From: Candidatus Pelearchaeum maunauluense
GTDB lineage: Archaea; Thermoproteota; Nitrososphaeria_A; Caldarchaeales; Caldarchaeaceae
Direction: 5' to 3'
DNA: 64,000 bases
Assembly: GCA_030059675.1 (NCBI GenBank)
Contig: JANVYQ010000006.1
Coordinates: 1 to 64,000, forward strand
The notes below the pieces were generated by a model. That model was not told the origin of the DNA and ran no database searches. It saw only the letters and a list, made by a program, of their open reading frames with translations. Position 1 is the first letter of the stretch, and each line of letters starts with the position of its first letter. The position numbers and the translations under genes are program-made. Shown here one piece after another: positions 25,935 to 33,730 of the stretch.

Positions 25935-26852
25935 TTGAGCGAAACTCCTGAGCTTGTTTGGATTGATGGGGAGTTCGTCCCCTGGAAGGATGCGAAAATC
26001 CACATAATGACACACGCCCTACACTACGGCTCGGCGGTATTTGAGGGAATAAGAGCATACTACCACGAAGACGAGCTATACGTCTTCAGGCTCCGTGAGC
26101 ACATGAAGCGACTGGTGGATTCGGCGAAGATTCTACAAATTAAAAACCGCTACACCGTAGATGAGCTGGTTGACATAACTGTTAGGACTCTCCGCGAGAA
26201 TAGGTTCCGCACATCGGTCTACATTAGGCCGATTATCTTCGTCGGTGAGGGTGGTATCGGGATTGATTTCGTCAAGAATCCTGTGCGCACAGCTATAATA
26301 GCGGTTCCCTTCCATAGCTATTTTGATAAGGTGGGGCTGCGGGTTCATGTCTCTTCTTGGAGGAGGATTCCAGATAACTCCCTACCAGCACGCGCTAAGG
26401 CTGCCTCAAACTATGTTAATTCAATCTTAGCAACACGTGAGGCTAGGAGCATGGGCTATGACGAGGCCATACTGCTTGACCAGCAGGGATACGTGAGCGA
26501 GGGAGCTGGCGAGAACCTATTCCTAGTCAAGAACGGCGTGATAAACACACCACCAGTCTCGTCCAGCATCTTAGAAGGAATAACCCGCGATACCGTTATG
26601 ACGCTGGCCCGCGACATGGGGTATGAGGTTGTGGAACGCCTAATAGGGAGGAGCGAGCTATACACGGCCGACGAGCTCTTCTTCACAGGAACGGCAGCGG
26701 AGGTGCAGCCAATACTGGAGGTTGATGACCGTAAGATAGGAGACGGAAACCCAGGAAAGATAACGAAACAACTGATGGACATGTATGCGCGCGTGGTTAG
26801 GGGCATGGAGAAACGCTACGAGCGGTGGCTCACAAGGGTCTATAAACAGTAA
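25935..26852 (+). CDS. ilvE: Branched-chain amino acid aminotransferase
   Basis: This 305-residue class IV PLP aminotransferase moves the amino group between Leu, Ile or Val and 2-oxoglutarate. Seen are WIDGEFVPWKDAKIHIMTHALHYGSAVFEGIRAY at the N-terminus, the PLP lysine in ARAKAASNYVNS near residue 155, the family signature GYVSEGAGENLFLVKNG near 188 and FFTGTAAEVQPI near 255. Length is normal. It starts with TTG. The genes for an E1 2-oxoacid dehydrogenase follow within 500 bases, so here the enzyme may mainly make branched 2-oxoacids from imported amino acids. Confidence 0.95.
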   Translation: MSETPELVWIDGEFVPWKDAKIHIMTHALHYGSAVFEGIRAYYHEDELYVFRLREHMKRLVDSAKILQIKNRYTVDELVDITVRTLRENRFRTSVYIRPIIFVGEGGIGIDFVKNPVRTAIIAVPFHSYFDKVGLRVHVSSWRRIPDNSLPARAKAASNYVNSILATREARSMGYDEAILLDQQGYVSEGAGENLFLVKNGVINTPPVSSSILEGITRDTVMTLARDMGYEVVERLIGRSELYTADELFFTGTAAEVQPILEVDDRKIGDGNPGKITKQLMDMYARVVRGMEKRYERWLTRVYKQ

Positions 26853-26887
26853 TGAAGTAGAGAATCTTGCGAGGGCTGGAGGGCGGC

Positions 26888-27244
26888 GTGCATATGATTA
26901 AGTGCAACATCTGCGGAGAGCTTGTTTCCTATGCTCTTCTCCGTGTTGATTTTCCACGCTGCTCCAAGGGGCATGAGCTGGGAGTCTGGGCCATGTGTGG
27001 CAACGAGACTGAGCAGCACATCTACCTGAGAAACGGCGAGAACCCCTGCCCAGTATGCGGAAATAATGAGTGGAGCCGCGTGGAGAAGGGAACACCAGTA
27101 AGATGCGCCCATAAGACCGAAGATGGAAGAACATGCCTATACCCAGAGTATCTATGGATGGTTGACGGCCCGCCATGCCATCTAAACCATCTCACCACAA
27201 TAATTGTTAATAAGACTAGGATAGCCGAGAAGCAGGGCACATAG
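26888..27244 (+). CDS. Small multi-cysteine zinc-ribbon protein, function unknown
   Basis: The product of about 119 residues contains CNIC, CSKGHE, MCGN, CPVCGN, CAHK, CLYP and PPCHLNH, at least nine Cys and several His in pairs, suggesting two or three zinc sites. No family is recognised. GTG 26888 is chosen because GGAGGG ends five bases before it; ATG 26894 (IKCNICGE) is the alternative, and a TTG at 26867 would put the ribosome site inside the gene. A TATA-like TCTATAAAC in the end of ilvE (26839-26847) suggests its own promoter. Zinc ribbons of this size can act in transcription, RNA binding or as subunits of larger enzymes. Confidence 0.6.
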   Translation: MHMIKCNICGELVSYALLRVDFPRCSKGHELGVWAMCGNETEQHIYLRNGENPCPVCGNNEWSRVEKGTPVRCAHKTEDGRTCLYPEYLWMVDGPPCHLNHLTTIIVNKTRIAEKQGT

Positions 27245-27291
27245 ACGGAGAATTTATTATCAACACGGAGCCCAGCACCACTGAAATAACC

Positions 27292-28308
27292 ATGGCTATA
27301 ATTGAGGTTGTGGGCGGGCTTCCACCCTCAAAATACGCGGAGCTCGGCCTTGGACGTGATAAGCTCCTGAGAATGCTCAGGAAGATGGTGGAGATTAGAC
27401 TGTTTGAGGAGCGGGTGGAAAGGCTCTTCTTTGAGGGGAAGATAACAGGCCCGAGCCATCTCTACCTTGGTGAGGAGGCGATAGCTGTTGGAGTAGCAGA
27501 GGCGCTGGCTGAGAGTGATGTAGTGGTATCTACATACCGCGGTCATGGCCACGCAATAGCGCGCAACGTCCCCATGGTGGCCGTTCTGGCGGAGATTATG
27601 GGCAAGGCCACGGGAACGTGCAAGGGGCTTGGCGGCTCCATGCACGCGGCGATAAGCGTAGAGCACGGCATACCCGTGGCGACGGCGATAGTTGGCAGCG
27701 GGATACCCATAGCAGTAGGCATGGGACTTGCAGTAAAGCAGCTAGGCGAGAAGCGGGTAATCGTAGCATTCTTCGGCGACGGCGCCGTGAATACAGGCGC
27801 ATTCCACGAGGGGCTCAACTTAGCAGCCATATGGCGCATACCAACACTATTCGTATGCGAAAACAACCAATACGCCGAGTTCACCCCAATAACCAAGACA
27901 TTCGCTGGCGAGAGCATAGCTGCAAGAGCAGCATGCTACGGCATCCCATCATATAGAGTGGATGGGAACGACGTGATTGCCGTATACTCAACCACCATGA
28001 AGATAGTTGAGAAGCTACGCCGAGGAGATGGCCCAGCGTTTATGGAGTGCATAACATACCGCAAGAAGGGGCATGGCGTCTATGACACGGCTTGGTACAG
28101 GCCGCGCGAAGAGGTTGAGGAGTGGATGCGCCGCGACCCTATAGAGAGGTTCGGCAATAACCTGAAGGAGTTGGGAATAGTTGATGACGGTTTGCTGAAG
28201 AGTATTGAGGCTGAGGTTGAGGCCGAGCTGGATAAGGTTGTTGAAGAAGCAATGAACGCGCCCATACTACCGTTTGAGCAGCTTAAACAATTCATCTACT
28301 CAACGTGA
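27292..28308 (+). CDS. 2-oxoacid dehydrogenase E1 component, alpha subunit
   Basis: This 338-residue protein is the thiamine-diphosphate-binding alpha chain of an E1 (pyruvate/branched-chain 2-oxoacid dehydrogenase) heterotetramer. The ThDP motif begins at GDGAVNTGAFHEGLNLA near residue 161 and ends with ENN near 190; the region GPSHLYLGEEAIAVGVAEAL near 50 and YRGHGHAIARNV near 83 is also typical. The beta-chain gene follows after six bases. No E2, E3 or lipoyl gene is in the window. With ilvE just upstream, branched 2-oxoacids are likely substrates, as shown for the Thermoplasma complex; pyruvate or acetoin cannot be excluded. Confidence 0.93.
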   Translation: MAIIEVVGGLPPSKYAELGLGRDKLLRMLRKMVEIRLFEERVERLFFEGKITGPSHLYLGEEAIAVGVAEALAESDVVVSTYRGHGHAIARNVPMVAVLAEIMGKATGTCKGLGGSMHAAISVEHGIPVATAIVGSGIPIAVGMGLAVKQLGEKRVIVAFFGDGAVNTGAFHEGLNLAAIWRIPTLFVCENNQYAEFTPITKTFAGESIAARAACYGIPSYRVDGNDVIAVYSTTMKIVEKLRRGDGPAFMECITYRKKGHGVYDTAWYRPREEVEEWMRRDPIERFGNNLKELGIVDDGLLKSIEAEVEAELDKVVEEAMNAPILPFEQLKQFIYST

Positions 28309-28314
28309 TGCGGT

Positions 28315-29295
28315 ATGGAGCGCGAGCTCTCGTTTGCAGAAGCCCTGAACGAGGCTCTCAGAGAGGAGATGCGCCGTGACGAGCGCGTGATAATCTTCGG
28401 GGAAGATGTGGCTGTGGCTGGAGGCGTCTACAAGGTTACTAAAGGGCTCCTGGAGGAATTCGGCCCCAATAGGGTGATAGACACGCCAATATCCGAGGCA
28501 GCCATAGTCGGCGCGGCGGTGGGCGCTGCGCTAATGGGGCTAAGGCCAGTTGCGGAGATAATGTACATGGACTTCCTCACCATAGCGACAGACCAGCTCG
28601 TTACCCACGCGGCTAAGCTCCGCTTCATGAGCGGCGGCCAGCTTAAAGTCCCCCTCGTCGTGAGAACCCAGTATAGCTTGGGGAGGGTGCATGGCTCGCA
28701 GCACAGCCAGTTCTACCCAGCTTGGTTCCTCCAGTCGCCGGGCCTGAAGGTGGTTCTCCCAGCCACGCCGCGCGACGCTAAGGGGCTGCTCAAATCAGCC
28801 ATACGGGACGATGACCCAGTTCTCTTCGTTGAGTGCGGCCTCCTCTACCATAGGTATAAGGAGAATGTGCCTGAGGAGGAGTATCTAATACCCCTGGGAA
28901 AGGCTGATGTAAAGAGGAGGGGGAACGACGTCACGGTTGTCGCTGTCTCTAGGGTTGTGAGAGAAGCGTTGGAAGCGGCGCAGCGTCTTGATGAGCGTGG
29001 AATAAGTGTAGAGGTTATAGACTTGATGACAGCCCAGCCCATGGACTCGGAGACCATCATAAACTCGGTCAAGAAGACCAATAGGCTGGTAATAGCTGAG
29101 GATAGCGTCAAGACAGGCGGCCTCTCGGCGGAGATAGCTGCAAGGGTTGCTGAGGAGGCTCTGGAATATCTGGATTCTCCAATAGTTAGGCTCAACTCGC
29201 CAGACATGCCCGTCCCATTCTCGGCTAAGCTGGAGCAGGAGTACATGGTGAACGCCGACAAGATAGTCGATGCGGTGTCTAAGCTAGTCGGGTAG
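28315..29295 (+). CDS. 2-oxoacid dehydrogenase E1 component, beta subunit
   Basis: This 326-residue partner of the alpha chain has the transketolase pyrimidine-binding domain (SFAEALNEALREEMRRDERVIIFGEDVAVAGGVYKVT) and the C-terminal domain with DLMTAQPMDSETI and PDMPVPFSAKLE. DTPISEAAIVGAAVGAALMGLRPVAEI near residues 59-85 matches family sequence closely. It is co-transcribed with the alpha gene (six-base gap) and followed two bases later by sua5, so the operon mixes metabolism and tRNA modification. Confidence 0.94.
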   Translation: MERELSFAEALNEALREEMRRDERVIIFGEDVAVAGGVYKVTKGLLEEFGPNRVIDTPISEAAIVGAAVGAALMGLRPVAEIMYMDFLTIATDQLVTHAAKLRFMSGGQLKVPLVVRTQYSLGRVHGSQHSQFYPAWFLQSPGLKVVLPATPRDAKGLLKSAIRDDDPVLFVECGLLYHRYKENVPEEEYLIPLGKADVKRRGNDVTVVAVSRVVREALEAAQRLDERGISVEVIDLMTAQPMDSETIINSVKKTNRLVIAEDSVKTGGLSAEIAARVAEEALEYLDSPIVRLNSPDMPVPFSAKLEQEYMVNADKIVDAVSKLVG

Positions 29296-29297
29296 AT

Positions 29298-29939
29298 ATG
29301 AAGCGGCTGGGGACAAGCCCTAGAGAGCTTTCAGAGGCGGCTGCCACGTTAAGAGGAGGAGGCGTACTAATCTACCCTACGGAAACCGTCTATGGAATCG
29401 GCTGCAACCCCTTCAACCGTGAGTCTGTGCTGAGGGTTTACGAGATTAAACGACGCGAAAAGAAGCCCATGCCAGTTCTATGCGCCAGTATAGGCGATGT
29501 TGAGAAAGTCTGTAAGCTGGATGAACAGGCGCTTACGATAGCCCAGCTTCTCTGGCCTGGTCCCATCTCCCTCATACTCCCCAAGAAGCCTGAGCTACCC
29601 AGTGAGGTAACCGCTGGCCAGGATTACGTGGCTGTGCGTGTCCCTGCTTCTCTTATAGCGCTGGAAGTCATGCACCGTGCAGGAACACCTCTACTTGGAA
29701 CCAGTGCCAACCTAAGCGGCGCGCCGCCACCAGCCAGCGATACGGAGATTGCTGAAGAGCTCACGCGCGAGATTGATGTGTTGATAGCCGCTGGTAAGAC
29801 ACGCTACGCCGCGCCCTCAACAGTTGTAAGACTACGCGACAACTCGCTGGAGATTGTTAGGGAGGGAGCTGTAAGCGCGGGAGAGCTGGAGAAGATTTTG
29901 GAGAAGGCTGGAGTAAATATCCGCGTGGCAAAGCTATAG
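29298..29939 (+). CDS. sua5: L-threonylcarbamoyladenylate synthase (Sua5/YrdC)
   Basis: This 213-residue enzyme makes threonylcarbamoyl-AMP from threonine, bicarbonate and ATP, the first step of t6A synthesis at position 37 of ANN-decoding tRNAs. YrdC-domain motifs seen are GGVLIYPTETVYGIGCNPFN near residue 23, KRREKKPMPVLC near 50, LWPGPISLILPKK near 84, VAVRVPASLIALEVM near 110 and LLGTSANLSGAPPP near 134. It has the YrdC domain without the C-terminal extension of long Sua5 proteins. The convergent neighbour encodes Cgi121, a KEOPS subunit; KEOPS uses this enzyme's product. The two genes overlap by six bases at their ends. Confidence 0.94.
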   Translation: MKRLGTSPRELSEAAATLRGGGVLIYPTETVYGIGCNPFNRESVLRVYEIKRREKKPMPVLCASIGDVEKVCKLDEQALTIAQLLWPGPISLILPKKPELPSEVTAGQDYVAVRVPASLIALEVMHRAGTPLLGTSANLSGAPPPASDTEIAEELTREIDVLIAAGKTRYAAPSTVVRLRDNSLEIVREGAVSAGELEKILEKAGVNIRVAKL

Positions 29940-30488
29940 CCTGCTCGTAGCCATGCGTTGTATGAGCAGCTTCTTCAACGCGTCTGGGGTTGATTCTGCC
30001 TGTACATTCTCCAGCTCCCCAGCTTTTATATCGTAGGTTTGCATAAGCTCGTCCAGCCTGCTATTTACGTCGCTAAAATCTGCTTCTTCCCCCTTTAGCT
30101 TCTTAGCAACGTTATCGCATGATTTGAGGAGATGCTCAACATCGCTGCCGAATATGCAGACCGCCACGCGCCTCGTTGAGCTGCTCAAGCCAACACGCTT
30201 TAGCGCCTCGCTTATCTGGTCTGTTGCAGCCAGCTTGAGGAGAAACTCCACCTTAAGGCTCCTAGCCACGCGAAGCGGACTATTGTAAGAGAGTACTGCA
30301 TTAACTATGGCTGCCTCCACGTGCTCCTCATCAACAACCCTATCCGCGTCAAAGAGCTGCACCTCCGCCGGCTTCACGATACCGCTGAGAGAATCCAGCA
30401 AGGCTGCCACGTCATCCAGATACTCGCTATTGAAGCCTTTCAGAAGCGTAAACGCCACGTATATGTCGCGAAATCTATAGAGCCTCAC
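29934..30488 (-). CDS. cgi121: KEOPS complex subunit Cgi121
   Basis: This 184-residue protein fits archaeal Cgi121 (human TPRKB), the subunit that binds Bud32 and delivers tRNA to the KEOPS complex for t6A formation. Features seen are EEHVEAAIVNAVLSYNSPLRVARSLKVEFLLKLAATDQISEALKRVGLSSSTRRVAVCIFG (about residues 53-113), matching the family's E-LL-L-A-T-QI--A pattern. The C-terminal 50 residues are charged and may be flexible. The start is GTG 30488, whose G is shared with the stop TAG of the MoaD-like gene upstream, so the two are coupled. Confidence 0.82.
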   Translation of the reverse strand: MRLYRFRDIYVAFTLLKGFNSEYLDDVAALLDSLSGIVKPAEVQLFDADRVVDEEHVEAAIVNAVLSYNSPLRVARSLKVEFLLKLAATDQISEALKRVGLSSSTRRVAVCIFGSDVEHLLKSCDNVAKKLKGEEADFSDVNSRLDELMQTYDIKAGELENVQAESTPDALKKLLIQRMATSRL

Positions 30489-30760
30489 TAAAACGCTCCT
30501 CCATGTATCGCTGGTATTAGGGTGAGTATGTCATCATCACCTACTTCTATATCCAGCTTACCGACTGTACGTACATCAACTCCATTGACGAGTATCAGGA
30601 GTCCTGGAAGTATCTTCCCATGCTCGTCAATAACATGGCGGCGTAGCTCCTCTGGAAGCATCCTGAGGACTTCGTTAAGCCGCACCTTATCGCCCAACTC
30701 AAGCTCTATTGAGCCGCTACCCGCGGTTGACCTCAGATGACCTAGCAGCTCAACACGCAT
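30488..30760 (-). CDS. MoaD/ThiS-type ubiquitin-like protein (possible SAMP)
   Basis: The 90-residue beta-grasp protein starts at ATG 30760, supported by GGGAGGTG upstream; a longer frame from 30901 has non-protein-like sequence and is rejected. Seen are VELLGHLRSTAGSGSIELELGDKVRLNEVLRMLP, LLILVNGVDVRTVGKL and the C-terminal DDDILTLIPAIHGG. MoaD donates sulfur to molybdopterin; SAMPs are conjugated to proteins or used for tRNA thiolation. All act through an exposed C-terminal Gly-Gly, but here two more residues follow (GGAF), so maturation by a protease would be needed. The two molybdenum enzymes in the window are consistent with a MoaD role; the coupling to cgi121 is more like a tRNA-modification role. 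Confidence 0.85.
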   Translation of the reverse strand: MRVELLGHLRSTAGSGSIELELGDKVRLNEVLRMLPEELRRHVIDEHGKILPGLLILVNGVDVRTVGKLDIEVGDDDILTLIPAIHGGAF

Positions 30761-30916
30761 CGCGCAGCACCTCCCGTAACAGCATTCACCTCTATAAAGC
30801 CCTCCACATGCCCCTTTTCTTAAACCCACCTCACCTACATTAAAGAAACTTAGCCGAATCTGGCAAACACTCATTAATATAGCGCTCCATCTAATCTTCA
30901 CAGCCTTGGCTGATGG

Positions 30917-32081
30917 GTGCCTGTATTCAGGCTGTATGTTGATGGGGAGTGGAAACCCGCCTCAAGCGGTGAGACTTTCATAGTTGATACCCCGATTGAC
31001 GATAGCGTCATCGCGTGTTCCGAAGGGAAGCGAAGCCGATATGGATGCAGCGATAGAGGCGGCTCGCGCAAATCAGAGGAGAATCCGCGAGGTGGCTGCT
31101 ATAGAGAGGATAGAGATATTCAGGGAGGCAGCAGACCTAATGAGCGAGAAGCAGGAAGACTTCATCCAAACCCTCATGCTGGAGGCCGGGAAGCCGCGTA
31201 AGGATGCGGCTGGAGAGGTGAAGGCAACCATAGAGCGTATGCGCATGACCATGGAGGAAGCGCGCAAAATCTTCGGAGAATACATACCAGGAGACTGGTC
31301 AGAAGACACGATGGGCAAGATAGCGCTGGTAATCCGCGAGCCAGTGGGTGTAGTGGGCGCCATAGGCCCGTTTAACTATCCACTCTTCATACCTGCAGCA
31401 AAGATAATCCCAGCGCTACTGGCTGGCAATAGCGTAGTGGTGAAGCCCGCGAGCGAAGACCCGCTTAGCCAGCTACTCTTCGCGCGGGTCTTGGAGAAGG
31501 CTGGAATCCCGCCAGGCTGCATAAACGTTGTAACAGGGACAGGTAGGATAGCGATCAGACTGGCTACGAGCGAGAAGGTTGGCATGATTTCATTCACGGG
31601 TAGCACTGAGGCTGGCCGCGAGCTCAGCAGGCTAGCGACGATAAAGCAGCTACACCTAGAGCTGGGAGGTAAGATGAACGGCTGCTACTTCGAGCCAACA
31701 CTACTAGACCACGTTCCGCTGGATGCGCGCATAGCTTGGGAGGAGACCTTCGGCCCAGTCATAACCATAATCAGGATAAACAGCGAGGATGAGGCGATAG
31801 AAATATCGTCCAAATCAAGATATGGTCTCGACTCCTGCGTCTTCACCAACAACTTCTACCGTATGTGGAAGATAGCCAAGCGCCTACAGGTTGGCGAGGT
31901 AACCATAAACGACCTACCGCGCCATGGTGTAGGATGCTTCCCATTCGGCGGAGTAAAAGACTCTGGAATAGGGCGTGAGGGAATAGGATATTCAATAGAC
32001 GAGATGACGATACTCAAGACGATAGTCTTCAACCTAGAGCCAGCTGGGCTTGGGAAGATAAAGAAAACACCAAAAATGTAG
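30917..32081 (+). pseudogene. Aldehyde dehydrogenase, frameshifted and missing its catalytic core
   Basis: The N-terminus (RLYVDGEWKPASSGETFIVDTP, from GTG 30917) and the rest (VPKGSEADMDAAIEAARANQRRIREV to 32081) are in different frames. The break is in ATCGCGTGTT near 31010; a two-base loss from a GC repeat would explain it. The NAD(P) region (VGAIGPFNYPLFIPAAKIIPALLAGNSVVVKPASEDP, ISFTGSTEAGREL) is present and LHLELGG is followed directly by KMNGCYFEPTLLDHV. An intact enzyme has about 130-150 residues between these, including the catalytic Cys. The C-terminus (WEETFGPVITIIRI, FPFGGVKDSGIGREG) is normal. The family is close to non-phosphorylating glyceraldehyde-3-phosphate or semialdehyde dehydrogenases. 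It cannot be active. Confidence 0.87.
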
Positions 32082-32098
32082 CAGTGAAAAACTACGAA

Positions 32099-32113
32099 AA
32101 AATAATTTATTTA
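32099..32113 (+). promoter_or_regulatory. TATA-like box of the thiolase-DUF35 genes
   Basis: AAAATAATTTATTTA lies about 35-49 bases before TTG 32148. Confidence 0.45.
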
Positions 32114-32147
32114 GCTCCAAAGAGTAATAAGATTTCTAGAGAATGGC

Positions 32148-33316
32148 TTGAATAAAGCCGCTATTGTTGGGGTAGGCTTAAGCAGGTTCGGTAAACGTAG
32201 TGACGTCTCGTTAAGGGAGCTCGCCGCCGAGGCCGTGGTTGAGGCGTTTAAACATGCTAAAAACATAGAGCCCAGGGATATTGATGCGGTTCTTGTTTCA
32301 TGCGCTCAACCTGAGCGGCTCGTGGTCCAGAGTAATGTCTCGCCGCTTATAGCCGAGTATCTGGGTGTAAAGCCGCCTAAAGGAGCTGTGCGCGTTGAGG
32401 CTGCCTGCTCATCGGGTGGGGTAGCTCTAAGGCTGGCCTCCGCGATGATAGCTGGAGGATATGCGGAGAACGTGCTGGTTTTGGGTGTTGAGAAGATGCA
32501 CGCAGCGCCCCGTGAAGAGGTCATGACGAGCCTCTCAATAGTCGCTGATAGGGAGTGGGAGAGCATACACGGGATAAACGCTCCCGCGGGCTCTGCACTA
32601 GTGGCGCAGAGACACATTCACGAATACGGTACAACCGAAGAGCAGATGGGATACGTGGCTCTCAAGAACCACAAAAACGGGGAGATGAACCAGAAGGCCA
32701 TGTTTAGAAAGAGAATAACCATACAAGAATATGCCGACTCGCCAATAATATCAAGGCCCCTCAAGCTGTACGACTGCTCACCAATCTGTGATGGGGCTGC
32801 GTGCGTGATACTAACTACCGCCGAGAGAGCGCGTAGATATAATGATACGCCGATAATCATAGAGGCGGTAGCACAATCAACTTCAGGCAATACCGTATCA
32901 AGCCTAGAGAGCCTAACGACATGGCCAGCTATGAGAGAAGCCGCATCGCAGGCATATAGGGCGACGGGCATAGGTCCAGGTGATATTGATGTGGCTGAGG
33001 TCCATGACTGTTTCACTATTGCTGAGATTGTTGAGTATGAGGAGCTTGGGTTCTGCGAGAAGGGCATGGGGGTAGGTTTGTTGAGGATGGGCAGTCAGAT
33101 ATAGGTGGGCTTGTAGCGGTGAATACCAGCGGCGGGCTTAAGGCTAAAGGCCATCCTATAGGCGCTACAGGGGTTGCGCAGGCAGTTGAGATAGTATTCC
33201 AGCTCCAGGGAGAGGCTGGGAAACGACAGGTAGGTGGGGCAGAGATAGGGCTAACGCACAACATGGGAGGCTTCGCCGTCAATCATGTAGTTGGAATATA
33301 TAGGAGAGCAAAGTAG
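32148..33316 (+). pseudogene. Acetyl-CoA acetyltransferase (SCP-x-type thiolase) with one frameshift
   Basis: The first frame (32148-33104) holds an archaeal thiolase: AAIVGVGLSRFGKRSDVSLRELA, nucleophile Cys in AACSSGGVALRLASAMIAGG near residue 87, and VHDCFTIAEIVEYEELGFCEKG near 285. The second frame (to 33316) holds the end: NTSGGLKAKGHPIGATGVAQ with the catalytic His, and LTHNMGGFAVNHVVGI. The junction is a five-G run at 33068-33072; a sixth G gives GMGGRFVEDGQSDIGGLVAVN, continuous thiolase sequence. Nothing else is missing, so this could be a sequencing error in a working gene. In archaea this thiolase pairs with a DUF35 protein, found here directly after it, and serves the mevalonate pathway with HMG-CoA synthase, which is not in the window. 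Confidence 0.85.
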
Positions 33317-33730
33317 ATGACCGCTCCCCATATCTTCAGACTTGAGCCGAACCCAAGCGAGACGAAGCTCAAGAAGTTCTACGAAAACCTCCGCGAGGGG
33401 AGGCTTACAACAACCCGCTGCAACAAATGCGGCCTAACGCACTGGCCGCCTAGAGCGGTATGCCCCAACTGTATGAATGAGGAACTAGACTGGATAGAGC
33501 TTTCAGGAAAGGGCAGGATATACGCCTTCACCGAAGTAATGGATGGAGCACCTCTCGGGATGGAGGGCGAACTACCATACATTATAGGAGTAGTGGAGCT
33601 TGATGAAGGGATACGGCTGCTCGCCAGAATAGTTGATACAAAATATAGCGAGCTAAGAATAGGGCAGCAAGTAGTACTCACCATAAAACATAGAGGAGAT
33701 TTTGCTGTATTCTCGTTTAGACCAGAATAA
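33317..33730 (+). CDS. DUF35 zinc-ribbon/OB-fold protein, thiolase partner
   Basis: This 137-residue protein has the DUF35 layout: an N-terminal helix with FYENLREGRLTTTRC, a rubredoxin-like zinc ribbon of CNKCG and CPNCMN (near residues 35-54), then an OB-fold (GKGRIYAFTEVMDGA, LARIVDTKYSELRIGQQVVL). Archaeal DUF35 proteins bridge acetoacetyl-CoA thiolase and HMG-CoA synthase, letting the intermediate pass between them. It begins at the ATG directly after the thiolase stop. An intact DUF35 gene argues that the thiolase is, or recently was, functional. Confidence 0.9.
   Translation: MTAPHIFRLEPNPSETKLKKFYENLREGRLTTTRCNKCGLTHWPPRAVCPNCMNEELDWIELSGKGRIYAFTEVMDGAPLGMEGELPYIIGVVELDEGIRLLARIVDTKYSELRIGQQVVLTIKHRGDFAVFSFRPE

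Noticed and set aside
30761..30901. N-terminal extension of the MoaD-like protein.
   Set aside because: The added sequence is Cys-rich and unlike the family, while GGGAGGTG sits directly before ATG 30760.
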